Source of the DNA: an uncultured Acidobacteriota bacterium
GTDB taxonomy: Bacteria > Acidobacteriota > Blastocatellia > Pyrinomonadales > Pyrinomonadaceae
Direction of reading: 5' to 3'
Assembly (NCBI GenBank): GCA_937873515.1
Contig: CALMYB010000003.1
Coordinates: forward strand, 124,001-188,000
DNA length: 64,000 nucleotides
The notes under the pieces were generated by a model. That model was not told the origin of the DNA. It did not search any database and saw nothing but the letters and a program-made list of their open reading frames with translations. Shown one piece after another: positions 34,306 through 42,523 of this stretch (positions are counted from its first letter, which is position 1; each line of letters opens with the position of its first letter). Position numbers and translations under genes: made by a program.

Positions 34306-35499
34306 TCAGAACCCGCTTCCGTCAAGGCCCGGGATAGAAAATGATGCATCAAGCCCTTGGCCGCGTCGGCCGCCGCCAGAATTCATCTGTGCCAAGCGAA
34401 GGAATGGTTCAACACCGGCAAGGAGTTTGAAGGCAGTTACCCGGCCCAGAGCGTTCTCCCGCGTGCTTGAGGCAGCTATCATATCTCCGACCTTAAGATC
34501 CGATGTCGTGATGGTTGGGAAACGATCAAGCATTTCGTCGACACCGCCGCGCGGCCCTCCCGCCATTCCACTAGGGCGTTGACCGCCTTGCTGGCCGGCT
34601 GGCCGGCCGCTGCCAGGTTGGGTTTGTCCTCCCTGCGGACGTCCGCCCGCCTGAGCACCGGCACCGCCGCTGCGCATCGCTGCCTGCATCCCGGCAAGCC
34701 TTTCCGCATCTTCAGCAGGAAAGCGCTTGAATGTTGTCACCTTTGCGGTAGCGATCGTAACGTCTTTGCCTGTCGCGAAATCCGAGATCACAACTTCGTT
34801 CTTCGAAGCGTCTACGGACTTCACCGTACCCGCGATCGTTTTAAATGACCCAACGAGCACTTTTTCGGCCGTGAACGCGGTATTGTCTGCACTTCGTTCG
34901 CCCACAGCTCTCAAGATGTCACCGACTCCGATACCTAGAAAATCGGTCGGCTTTGCATCCGAAAATTCGATCGAGTCATCCGCATAATGCAGAAATTCGG
35001 CATTTGGCTTGAAAGAGACCAGGACCGACTGGGCGCTCATCAAACCGCTCACTTTGATCGTCACGGTCCGTTTGATCGCGTCGATCGACTCGACCTTTCC
35101 TGAAATGCCGCGAGTTTTCCACTCCGACGCGTCTTTTGCCTCTTTGGCAGAAAGTTCTGCGGTACTCACCAAATAGCTGCGAATTGCGTTGCAGCCGCCA
35201 TCCGGCTTCATCAAGCACGAGACGATTAGCTTGTCGCCAACCTTTATATCGGCAAGGCTCGAAACAACTGCGGACCGCAAATTGAGATCCGGAGAGATCT
35301 TTTTGTATTCGGTCTTCTCGGAAAACTCCGCCGTAACGGTTTTGCCGCTGGCGTTCAGAGTGGCCGAACTAGCGGACACCGCCGTGACGTCCCCGCGTAC
35401 GAGCACAGGCTTCATCGGATCGACGGTCTGTCCGAATACCTGTGAAACCAACGCACTGATAAAAAGTATAAAAATCGATATGATTGCGTTCTGCGCCAT
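34306..35499 (-). CDS. Exported DUF5666-like protein with Gly/Gln-rich linker
   Basis: The 397-residue protein has a signal peptide (1-23, ending VFGQ). Repeated beta modules follow (VLVRGDVTAVSASSATLNA, GISGKVESIDAIKRTVTIKVSG, TIAGTVKSVDASKNEVVISDF), the strand-rich G-x-[IV]-x-[SA]-[IV] pattern of DUF5666-type OB-like domains. A low-complexity Gly/Gln/Pro/Arg linker (about 270-315) precedes a last domain (TTSDLKVGDMIAASSTRENALGRVTAFKLL). Function unknown; possibly a periplasmic binding module. It precedes the TonB receptor by 32 bp and probably shares its transcript. Confidence 0.8.
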   Translation of the reverse strand: MAQNAIISIFILFISALVSQVFGQTVDPMKPVLVRGDVTAVSASSATLNASGKTVTAEFSEKTEYKKISPDLNLRSAVVSSLADIKVGDKLIVSCLMKPDGGCNAIRSYLVSTAELSAKEAKDASEWKTRGISGKVESIDAIKRTVTIKVSGLMSAQSVLVSFKPNAEFLHYADDSIEFSDAKPTDFLGIGVGDILRAVGERSADNTAFTAEKVLVGSFKTIAGTVKSVDASKNEVVISDFATGKDVTIATAKVTTFKRFPAEDAERLAGMQAAMRSGGAGAQAGGRPQGGQTQPGSGRPAGQQGGQRPSGMAGGPRGGVDEMLDRFPTITTSDLKVGDMIAASSTRENALGRVTAFKLLAGVEPFLRLAQMNSGGGRRGQGLDASFSIPGLDGSGF

Positions 35500-35633
35500 A
35501 TTTGCTACTTAAGCCTCAGATAGAGCCTCTCCCCAGTAAAAGGGTATGACGTAAATAGTACCAGTAAGGTTCGACGCTTAATGTAAAGTTGTGTAAACCT
35601 TGCGCAAAGATTGCAAAAGGCGATGCGTATCAG

Positions 35634-36596
35634 CTAGATCTTTCGAAAATCAGACCTAGAGGTGGCCATCACGATCAAGCCGATGCCGAACGCAAACGTT
35701 GCAAACAATGCGATCGGCCAGACGAACGGCAAGGAGAGGACGAGCGTCCAGACCAGAACACCGGTAAGGGTTGCAAGGGTTTCCGAGCGGTTATTCTCGG
35801 GAAATGTAGTTCTCTGTATCCACTTACCAAGGGACACATGTAGAGCGATCCTGCCAAAGACGTATCCGAAAAGCAGCAAAAGGAGACAGAGACCGAGGGC
35901 CGCGACCGCAAGAAAGTTCGGGAGCGTGATGGCACTTGCGATCACAACAGCGCCCGTGGCCATAAAAACGCCCGCCCCGATCGCACACACCTTGACCGGA
36001 GAGAGATTTAGTTTGGCAGCGGCACGCCCGACCGCACCGGGAGCGATCGTCGAGAACACCATCGAGATCACGAACCAGATAAGGGCAAGCACCAACCGCT
36101 GCGCAAAGAAGCTAAGCGAGACGGAAGGTGAAAGCAGGCTGGCGGGGTCACGGGCAAAATCCTTGAGAGGTTCTTCCAACATCCCAAAGACGACAGTCTG
36201 CTTTCCGTCCACGCGCGCCGGTTTTTCGGCCTCCGGTTTATAGGCTCCGCCGATCACGATCACATCACCGCCGACAAAGGCGTCATGGCGTTGGATAACA
36301 TTGCCGCCGATCGTCGCGACATCGCCCTCGATCCGGCCTTCGATCACGACGTCGCCGCCGATCGCAAGCACGCCCTTTGCCCGTTTGCTCACTGTAACGG
36401 ATTTGCCGAAGGCGTAAACTTCCTGTTCGGGAGCGTCGCCGACGGTAATCATTTTCTGCTCTTCAGAAACTGAGATCTCGGGATGTGCGGACGCCGTCCG
36501 AGAAAAGCCCGTCAATGCGATGAGCATGACCACGACGGCGAAGATCGTACTTCGGCGTTTAGCTAAAATACCCTGAGCTTTAGAACTATTTCTCAC
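35634..36596 (-). CDS. Bactofilin-like (polymer-forming) domain fused to C-terminal membrane domain
   Basis: The 320-residue product starts at GTG 36596, 3 nt after the anti-sigma stop codon. A signal or anchor helix (about 17-37) is followed by a right-handed-helix-like domain (about 45-130: AFGKSVTVSKRAKGVLAIGGDVVIEGRIEGDVATIGGNV, FVGGDVIVIGGAY). This resembles polymer-forming cytoskeletal (bactofilin-like) domains found in predicted sensor proteins. About five transmembrane helices follow (160-310). In this family the beta domain probably faces the periplasm. The position after an ECF sigma/anti-sigma pair suggests an envelope-stress or secretion role. I infer function only from context. 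Confidence 0.8.
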   Translation of the reverse strand: MRNSSKAQGILAKRRSTIFAVVVMLIALTGFSRTASAHPEISVSEEQKMITVGDAPEQEVYAFGKSVTVSKRAKGVLAIGGDVVIEGRIEGDVATIGGNVIQRHDAFVGGDVIVIGGAYKPEAEKPARVDGKQTVVFGMLEEPLKDFARDPASLLSPSVSLSFFAQRLVLALIWFVISMVFSTIAPGAVGRAAAKLNLSPVKVCAIGAGVFMATGAVVIASAITLPNFLAVAALGLCLLLLLFGYVFGRIALHVSLGKWIQRTTFPENNRSETLATLTGVLVWTLVLSLPFVWPIALFATFAFGIGLIVMATSRSDFRKI

Positions 36597-36599
36597 GGA

Positions 36600-37175
36600 T
36601 CAGAACAAAGGACGCAGGAGTTTGCGGAATGGCACAAATTTCAGCCCTAATACGAACAAGCTAACGACTCCGAATACTCCTAACGTAGCCAGTACACCAT
36701 CTGCCGGATTCAAGATACGAACTAGAGAGCGCACGAGAACAACAACACCCATTAGGAACGAATACGCCATCTGCGTTGCGAAAGCGCCGACCGCCGCTAG
36801 TTTTTGAACCAGTGCACCGAACGCCGCGACCAGGTCCGCACCTTCCGCTCCAAGAACAAAGAGCGAGAAGATAAAGAGGGAGGCGATGATGAATATCGCA
36901 TTAAAACGCTCCTTCCAAGACCGCAGTCCAACAACGTTATTCTCGGCGGTAGTGATGATCCTTTTGGAAAAATCCCTCGGGAGCTCCATTTCAGCCTCCG
37001 GTTTGCGAAGACTTGTTTCCAGCATTCTCAAGAACTGTTTTTGGGCGTTCAATTCCGAGCGGCAGGGCGGACAAACATCCAAGTGTGCTTGGATCGCAAG
37101 ATCGGCATGCGCATCGAGTTCGCCGTCAACAAATGCGGCAAGATCGAAATTTTCACAGTTCTGCTCTTTTGCCAT
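36600..37175 (-). CDS. Anti-sigma factor with zinc-finger (zf-HC2) domain
   Basis: ATG 37175 overlaps the sigma-factor stop codon (TGATG), so the 191-residue product is coupled to it. The N-terminus has the ZAS-type motif: a His-x3-Cys-x2-Cys (HLDVCPPC, about residues 31-38) preceded by CENFDLAAFVDGELDAHADLA. Two or three hydrophobic helices (about 90-185) anchor it in the inner membrane, after a cytoplasmic amphipathic region (QFLRMLETSLRKPEAEM). It would hold the ECF sigma factor inactive until a signal arrives. It is followed by the bactofilin-like gene. Confidence 0.92.
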   Translation of the reverse strand: MAKEQNCENFDLAAFVDGELDAHADLAIQAHLDVCPPCRSELNAQKQFLRMLETSLRKPEAEMELPRDFSKRIITTAENNVVGLRSWKERFNAIFIIASLFIFSLFVLGAEGADLVAAFGALVQKLAAVGAFATQMAYSFLMGVVVLVRSLVRILNPADGVLATLGVFGVVSLFVLGLKFVPFRKLLRPLF

Positions 37176-37780
37176 CAAATGCCGTCGAAACCTCGCTTAA
37201 TGAACAATTCGCGCATCATTTCGCGAGCGCGGAACAACCTATTCTTGACCGTGCCGAGCGGCAAGCCGGTTATCTCCTTGATCTCGTCATAGCTTAGGTC
37301 GTGCGAATGCCGCAAGATGATCAGATCGCGATAGGCCGGTGGGAGACAGCGAACGACAAGTTCGATCTCGGTCCTCCATTCGCTTCGCTCACGCTCCTGT
37401 TCAGGATTCGGAGCTTTTGACTGAAGCTGCATCTCGAAAGAGCCTTCTTCATTTTCGGTCTCCAGGCTTTGGGCAGTAACCGTATTGCGGCGAATGTGGT
37501 CGATCGCCGCATTATGCGCGATCCGATAGAGCCATGTCGAGAACTTGTAATCCGAACTGTATTTGCTTAGTGAATTGTAAACCTTGATAAATACTTCCTG
37601 TGTTACGTCAAGCGACGCCTCAAAGTCCCCAAGCATCCGATAAACGTAACCCGTGATCGGCCGCTGATACCGATGGACCAAGGCTTCGAAATGGTCGGCA
37701 CCTCCGCGGAGCGATCTTGCAATAAGCTCGCTATCCGAGAGTTCGGTAACATTCGCGAAGTTGATCGAAGCAGAAGTCAT
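37175..37780 (-). CDS. RpoE-type ECF RNA polymerase sigma factor
   Basis: ATG 37780 gives 201 residues. Region 2 is evident (HFEALVHRYQRPITGYVYRMLGD, DVTQEVFIKVYNSLSKYSSDYKFSTWLYRIAHNAAIDHIRR, about 29-98), and so is region 4 with a helix-turn-helix (LPPAYRDLIILRHSHDLSYDEIKEITGLPLGTVKNRLFRAREMM, about 145-190). No extra domain. It is coupled to its anti-sigma factor by a TGATG overlap. It lies only 37 bp after a PilM-like gene in the pseudopilin/secretin operon. Its target promoters are unknown, but self-regulation of that operon is likely. Confidence 0.95.
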   Translation of the reverse strand: MTSASINFANVTELSDSELIARSLRGGADHFEALVHRYQRPITGYVYRMLGDFEASLDVTQEVFIKVYNSLSKYSSDYKFSTWLYRIAHNAAIDHIRRNTVTAQSLETENEEGSFEMQLQSKAPNPEQERERSEWRTEIELVVRCLPPAYRDLIILRHSHDLSYDEIKEITGLPLGTVKNRLFRAREMMRELFIKRGFDGI

Positions 37781-37817
37781 ATTCAGACAGTATTTACGGA
37801 ATTCTGCAAAAAAGGTT

Positions 37818-38759
37818 TCAGCCAGCTGCCGTAGCGGAGGACTGCGAACCAAAATGAAGCGACGCTAGACCAGAAGGTGCCGCAAGGACGTCAAAAGACA
37901 ATCCAGTTCCGGCCCGATCGAGCCCTAGATCGTCGGCATCGAGCACGTCGATCTCCTGGCCAAATGCCTCAGCCGCGGCCGCGAGCACATCGCTCCGGCC
38001 GATCTCTTCCCCGATCAGGAGAATGTTCTCCAGAATGCCGCCATACCGGTCGTGATAGAACATCAAGAGTCGATAGATCTCGTTTCCAGCCTCCGACGGA
38101 GTGCATGTCACAGAACGTACCACCGCCGGTTCGTTATTGCGGAGTAAAAGCCCGGAAAACCCGCCAGGTTGGGCACTCAGTAACAGAGCATCACCAGCCA
38201 AGCTGTTATAAAGCCAGGTCGCCTCACTTATCACGCGCGGCAGAACAAGGCCTGCACGTCGGCCAAAACGCTCAAAGATCGTCTCGTATTCATCTATGAC
38301 GGCGAGGCGGATCGCGGTTGTAAAGTAGCGCGATCGGCCCTCGACATCGTTCGATATCTTTCTGCGTGAGATCCGAAGGTCTGCGGCCGCGATCCCAAAG
38401 GTTTGTTCGGCTTTCCAATCGAAAATCTCTTGCCACTCGCTTTTGGACGACGGTTCCGTCTCAAGAGTAACTATCGCCGTGCGAGCAGAGCTTCCCGGAA
38501 GCGAGACCGACCAACGCTTTTGATTCAAAAGGCCGGCAACCGCCAATGTGTCGTCCAAGCATTTAATAAAAGACGATTCATCGACGATGTTCTGATCGAA
38601 AAAATCCCCCTTGATCACGCCGGGCGAGATCGAACTCGTAGCACATTGTCTAATTCTCAATCCACTTCGACCACCGTCCAAGGAGACAGCAGTGATCGAA
38701 CGCTCCTCGATCCCGAGGCCTGCATTCGGAAAATTCGGCGAAGTCAGAAAATCGAACAT
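37818..38759 (-). CDS. PilM/GspL-like actin-fold protein
   Basis: ATG 38759 overlaps the upstream stop codon (TGATG). The 313-residue product looks like PilM: an N-terminal GLGIEERSITAVSLDGGRSGLRI start, WSVSLPGSSARTAIVTLE, a central acidic WQEIFDWKAEQTFGIAA (PilM often has FEAEKYIPF at this point), and LLSAQPGGFSGLLLRNN before a C-terminal LLIGEEIGRSDVLAAAAEAFG. PilM is the cytoplasmic ring component of type IV pilus and type II secretion platforms, normally bound to PilN. No PilN or PilO is encoded nearby. The identification is from fold-level pattern, with medium confidence. Confidence 0.7.
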   Translation of the reverse strand: MFDFLTSPNFPNAGLGIEERSITAVSLDGGRSGLRIRQCATSSISPGVIKGDFFDQNIVDESSFIKCLDDTLAVAGLLNQKRWSVSLPGSSARTAIVTLETEPSSKSEWQEIFDWKAEQTFGIAAADLRISRRKISNDVEGRSRYFTTAIRLAVIDEYETIFERFGRRAGLVLPRVISEATWLYNSLAGDALLLSAQPGGFSGLLLRNNEPAVVRSVTCTPSEAGNEIYRLLMFYHDRYGGILENILLIGEEIGRSDVLAAAAEAFGQEIDVLDADDLGLDRAGTGLSFDVLAAPSGLASLHFGSQSSATAAG

Positions 38760-39163
38760 CAATATTTTGAGTACTCCTTGCCGTTGCTATCTATGCCCTC
38801 GGCCGTGCTTTTAACATCCTTTAGACCAGTTTCGCCCTCTTTGCCGGCAATATCGTCACCCTGCACCTCGGTCCATTCCGTCGATTCAGTGACGGGATCG
38901 ATTGGCTTCTCTCGAAGATATTTTTCTGTGACAAGGTCATCGATGCTCTTGGGAAGATGTCCCTTGTCCGCAGAGAACTGATCGATCGCTCGCCGCATCT
39001 GCCAAAGATTCTCTTGCAGCACCGTCTCTTTTGCGTGCTGCACACTTCTTTGGTAGGTCGGTATCGCAACCGAGATCAAAATGATCAAAATGAACATTGC
39101 GATCATCAATTCGAGCAGCGAAAAGCCGCCTTCACGTCGTCGCTCGCTAACTATTTTAAACAT
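38759..39163 (-). CDS. Pseudopilin (GspG-like)
   Basis: The 134-residue product starts at ATG 39163, overlapping the preceding stop codon (TGATG). The prepilin signal is RRREGGFSLLELMIAM: a short basic leader, Gly at -1, Phe at +1 and Glu at +5, followed by a hydrophobic helix to about residue 35. The C-terminal domain (AIDQFSADKGHLPKSIDDLVTEKYLREKPIDPVT) fits GspG-type major pseudopilins, which have a Ca-binding loop and a WTE-like core. It would be processed by a prepilin peptidase not present here. Confidence 0.9.
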   Translation of the reverse strand: MFKIVSERRREGGFSLLELMIAMFILIILISVAIPTYQRSVQHAKETVLQENLWQMRRAIDQFSADKGHLPKSIDDLVTEKYLREKPIDPVTESTEWTEVQGDDIAGKEGETGLKDVKSTAEGIDSNGKEYSKY

Positions 39164-39786
39164 CACCAATCAGAATACTTTTCGCCGTTCAGCGCCTCAT
39201 CGTCGGAGGTGGACCTAATATCAAAAACGTTAACGCTGTCCCAGGAATCAGCGTCTTTCTCCTGATAGGACGAACGCAGCTTCCACTCGGTCTTTCCCGT
39301 CATCGGGTCAACAGGCAGCTCACGCAAGTAAACTTTTTTCCGCTCCTTGTTCTGGTTGATGTCGGTCGCCTGCGTGTCATCATCGCCAAGCCCGCGGCCG
39401 CCGCGAACATCTGCACCACGCGGACGCACCTTAACGCCATCGACGAGGACCTGAAGGCTCGGCGGATATCGATCGAGATTGTCAACAGTAAAGATCGTAC
39501 AATCGTCGATGACAACGCGGCTGCGCGGATCCGTTGGTATGTTTCCGCCTGGAATCGTGCGATTTCCCGACGAGACGGCGCCCTGCGGACACGCTCCGAG
39601 TGAATCACGCTTGAACTCATCGATCGCGCGCCGTACGTCCCTTAGGGTCTCTCGAAGCCGCGTTTCCTTCTGCCGCTTTACCGCGGTCTGTGCGAGCGGG
39701 ATGGCGCCCATGACGAGGATCGCAAGCACGCTGAGCGTAGCGACAAGCTCAAGCAAGCTGTATCCGTTTTGTTTGGAAAACTTCAC
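39163..39786 (-). CDS. Pseudopilin with extended C-terminal domain
   Basis: The 207-residue product has the prepilin signal SKQNGYSLLELVATLSV: Gly at -1, Tyr at +1, Glu at +5. A hydrophobic helix ends near residue 27. The globular part has the GspG-like AIDEFKRDSLGACPQGAVSSGN, NLDRYPPSLQVLVDGV and VYLRELPVDPMTGKTEW, with an insertion rich in Arg/Gly/Asp (about 125-150) and a Cys pair (ACPQ, DDCT). Its start overlaps the secretin stop by 4 bp (ATGA). With the next gene it makes a pseudopilin pair. Confidence 0.9.
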   Translation of the reverse strand: MKFSKQNGYSLLELVATLSVLAILVMGAIPLAQTAVKRQKETRLRETLRDVRRAIDEFKRDSLGACPQGAVSSGNRTIPGGNIPTDPRSRVVIDDCTIFTVDNLDRYPPSLQVLVDGVKVRPRGADVRGGRGLGDDDTQATDINQNKERKKVYLRELPVDPMTGKTEWKLRSSYQEKDADSWDSVNVFDIRSTSDDEALNGEKYSDW

Positions 39787-42278
39787 TTCCCTTCTGCCGC
39801 AACCGTGACCGGGATGTTTCGGCCGTCCTCGGTCATCAAATTCAGAACGTCACCGTCGAAAGTGATCATTGGCACGCCATCGGCCAAGGCTTCGACGTCC
39901 AAGTATGCGATCACACCGGTCGGCGGAGTGGTCGTCCCTTCGGGCGCGATCAACGAAAAATACGTCTTTCCGTCCGTATTCAAAAATGGCATCACCGTTG
40001 AATTCGCTTTTTCACCAAACGCATCACCAAGCGAAATGCCTCTTATCGCCAGCTTCGTCGAGTCGTACTTGACCCCGAGAACGGCGGAACGGAAGGCTTC
40101 CGGGCTTGAAAATGCGACGGCAACGCGAACCTTCTCGCCGGCTTTCATTGCGGCTACGGCCGCTAGCTGCACGGTCGCACGCGAAACCGCTGCACTGATC
40201 GGTTTGAGGGCAATGGGCGACGGCGAGTTGTCCGGGCGATCTGCCGTCTCCGCGAGATTCAGCGTTCGAACCGAATTATCGATCGGCTTGAGCAGCGGAG
40301 CGTCGACATTCGAATCCACTGCTGGCCTTGTCGGCTTCGCATCGGCATACGCTGCATTGGTCGGCGCAGACGAACTTGCGTCCGGCGATGTCTGAGCAGT
40401 GGCGTCCGTTCGAACGTACTGCGGTGCGTTGGTTTTTTGGTCAGGAAGATCGATCACGACATTCGTCGGCTTGCGCCGTGCGGCGGCGAGAAGTTCTTCA
40501 CGCTGCTCCTCGATGATCATCGCCTCGAGCTGACCGCTGGTCGGTGTTGCAAGGCTTCCTGTATCTTGTTCGACAAGATCTTCAGGCAGAATGGCAGGAG
40601 CTCGGATCACACGAGGAGTAACGGCAATCACGATATCGATCTGCGCATTCTCTTTCTTCGGAGCCGTAAACAACCTTCCGAGGATCGGTATAAGCCCCAG
40701 GAGCGGCAGGCCTGTGCGGCCGTTTCGCTCGTTATTTTGTGCAACACTTGCAAGCAGAAGCGTTTTGTTATTCTGGACGCGTGCAGTGCCTTTGATCGTG
40801 CGTTCCGTAAAGATCGGCGTGAACGGATCGGGCCCGGCGCCGATATCCTTCGACTCGATCTCCATCGCGACCTGAACATCTTGATTCGGGAAAACGATCG
40901 GCTTGAACTTCAGCGAGAGGCCTACCTTTTCGTAGTTGATCACGTTCGAAACAACGCCGCCGTTACCCGGTGTCGTTCCGGCGCCAGTCACGAACTGTGC
41001 GCTCTGAACCGGTACACGCTGGCCGATCGTCGCCGATGAATCTTCGTTATTAAAGGCGTGGATCTGCGTGGATGCAACGAGCTTCGTGTTCGTCTTGCTC
41101 TGAAGAGCCGCGATAGAACTGATCGGAAGGCCGATCGCTATGCTCAGGAGATCGGTGCCCGAGAAAGGCATTCCGCTCGTGATCGGACCGGTCGAACCTT
41201 GATGCGCCGTCGGGAAGCCAACACCGCCCAGATTCAGCAGCGTTCCTCTATCGCCGCCCGTTCCGATCTGGTTACCAAATTGGAGAAGGTCGCCGCGATT
41301 GACTTCGTAGATCGCTACGTCCATAACGACCTCGGCGCGATCCTTATCGAGCGCGCGGATGAGTCTCCCGATGATCTTGATATTCTCCGAAGTGTCGCGA
41401 ACCGTTACACTGTTGGTCGCATCATCAGGCAGAATGATCGTCTGCGGACGACCGCCTTGGGCAGGTATCGCACCTTGAATGACCTTCTGAATGTCTTTCG
41501 GGCTCGCATTTGCGAGGTAGAACGTCTTAAGAACGAGCTGCTGGAGAATGTTGCGTCGGTTATTCGAGGCTACTAGGATCGTCCGCGGGCCGACCTTCTG
41601 GAAGAAAAGATTCTCCTGCAAAAAGATGTAATCAAGGGCACGCGCCGAAGTAACGTTCTTCAACTCGATCTTCACCTTGCGCGAATCAAGCCGTGATTCG
41701 CTGTCGAAAAGCACATTGAGGTCGAGATCCTTCGCAAGTTCCTTGACGATGAACTGAAGGTCGATGCCGGCCGGAAACGGCACATCGCGAAGCTTTTCAA
41801 GCTGCTGCGGAAGCTGCACATCTTCCGGCTTGTATGCCGCGGGCTTGACCTTGAGCCCTGGACCGTCGGCCGCCTTGTCATCGGGCGAGCTCGCATCCTT
41901 TTGGAGCCGCACCATTCGCTCCATCTCGCTCTTAGCAAGCTCATTGGTCGGATCGAACCCATACGCACGTCGAAAAGCATTGTACGCACCCGCATAATCC
42001 TTCTCATCCGCGGCGACTGTTCCGCGTCTCATAAACATCTGCGAAGCGTTGAACAGCGCACGCCGCAGGTGTAGGCGGTATTCCGGGTTTTTCGGGTTCT
42101 CGTTGACCGCGAGGGCAAATTCCTCGCAAGCCTTGTCCCATTCCTCAGACACCTCGTACTTCATTCCCTGTTTGAAATGCTTTTTGCCGTCGCCGATACC
42201 AAGCGCGAACGCCGGCGAAAGTAGTCCAAAAAGCAGGACAAGCGTCAAGGTCGTACGGAAAACCGCTATTTTCTTCAT
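39783..42278 (-). CDS. Secretin with N-terminal TPR-like region and C-terminal cohesin-like domain
   Basis: The 831-residue outer membrane channel has a signal peptide (1-25, ending FALG). A TPR-like N-terminus (GKKHFKQGMKYEVSEEWDKACEEFA) is followed by an STN/N0-like domain (about 168-230, IDLQFIVKELAKDLDLNVLF). N1-type modules (TFYLANASPKDIQKVIQGAI, IIGRLIRALDKDRAEVVMDVAIYEV) lead into the secretin core, including NVINYEKVGLSLKFKP and RVQNNKTLLLASVAQNNERNGRTGLPLLGLIPILGRLF (about 515-545). The last 110 residues (KAGEKVRVAVAFSSPEAFRSAVLGVKYDST...) match a cohesin-type carbohydrate-binding fold. Secretins are pores for type II secretion or type IV pili. No assembly ATPase or inner membrane platform gene lies nearby. 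Confidence 0.92.
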   Translation of the reverse strand: MKKIAVFRTTLTLVLLFGLLSPAFALGIGDGKKHFKQGMKYEVSEEWDKACEEFALAVNENPKNPEYRLHLRRALFNASQMFMRRGTVAADEKDYAGAYNAFRRAYGFDPTNELAKSEMERMVRLQKDASSPDDKAADGPGLKVKPAAYKPEDVQLPQQLEKLRDVPFPAGIDLQFIVKELAKDLDLNVLFDSESRLDSRKVKIELKNVTSARALDYIFLQENLFFQKVGPRTILVASNNRRNILQQLVLKTFYLANASPKDIQKVIQGAIPAQGGRPQTIILPDDATNSVTVRDTSENIKIIGRLIRALDKDRAEVVMDVAIYEVNRGDLLQFGNQIGTGGDRGTLLNLGGVGFPTAHQGSTGPITSGMPFSGTDLLSIAIGLPISSIAALQSKTNTKLVASTQIHAFNNEDSSATIGQRVPVQSAQFVTGAGTTPGNGGVVSNVINYEKVGLSLKFKPIVFPNQDVQVAMEIESKDIGAGPDPFTPIFTERTIKGTARVQNNKTLLLASVAQNNERNGRTGLPLLGLIPILGRLFTAPKKENAQIDIVIAVTPRVIRAPAILPEDLVEQDTGSLATPTSGQLEAMIIEEQREELLAAARRKPTNVVIDLPDQKTNAPQYVRTDATAQTSPDASSSAPTNAAYADAKPTRPAVDSNVDAPLLKPIDNSVRTLNLAETADRPDNSPSPIALKPISAAVSRATVQLAAVAAMKAGEKVRVAVAFSSPEAFRSAVLGVKYDSTKLAIRGISLGDAFGEKANSTVMPFLNTDGKTYFSLIAPEGTTTPPTGVIAYLDVEALADGVPMITFDGDVLNLMTEDGRNIPVTVAAEGK

Positions 42279-42484
42279 ATAGTTCGGTGCGTGTGTAAAA
42301 ATTCGAGGCTCTTCGCCCGAAGAATAGTCACGAAAAATACAACCCGAAGTTGCAATAATCGCGTCTCGGGCCTCTTCTGCAAGGAAGCGCTCGGCCTATT
42401 TTCCGTGTATTGGATGCAAAAATCAACTACTTGGCTGTAATTGTCGGTCGCCGAGGCAACGTTAAACAGTGTTAAAGGAATCTA

Positions 42485-42514
42485 TTGACATCAGGAGCAA
42501 TGCTGAGGTATCAT
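42485..42514 (+). promoter_or_regulatory. Possible promoter of the G-tract protease gene
   Basis: TTGACA (42485-42490) and TATCAT (42509-42514) are 18 nt apart. Initiation near 42521 would leave almost no leader before ATG 42524, so the transcript would be leaderless, or the real start is elsewhere. The remaining part of 42279-42484 holds no gene. Confidence 0.45.
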
Positions 42515-42523
42515 CCGAACATT

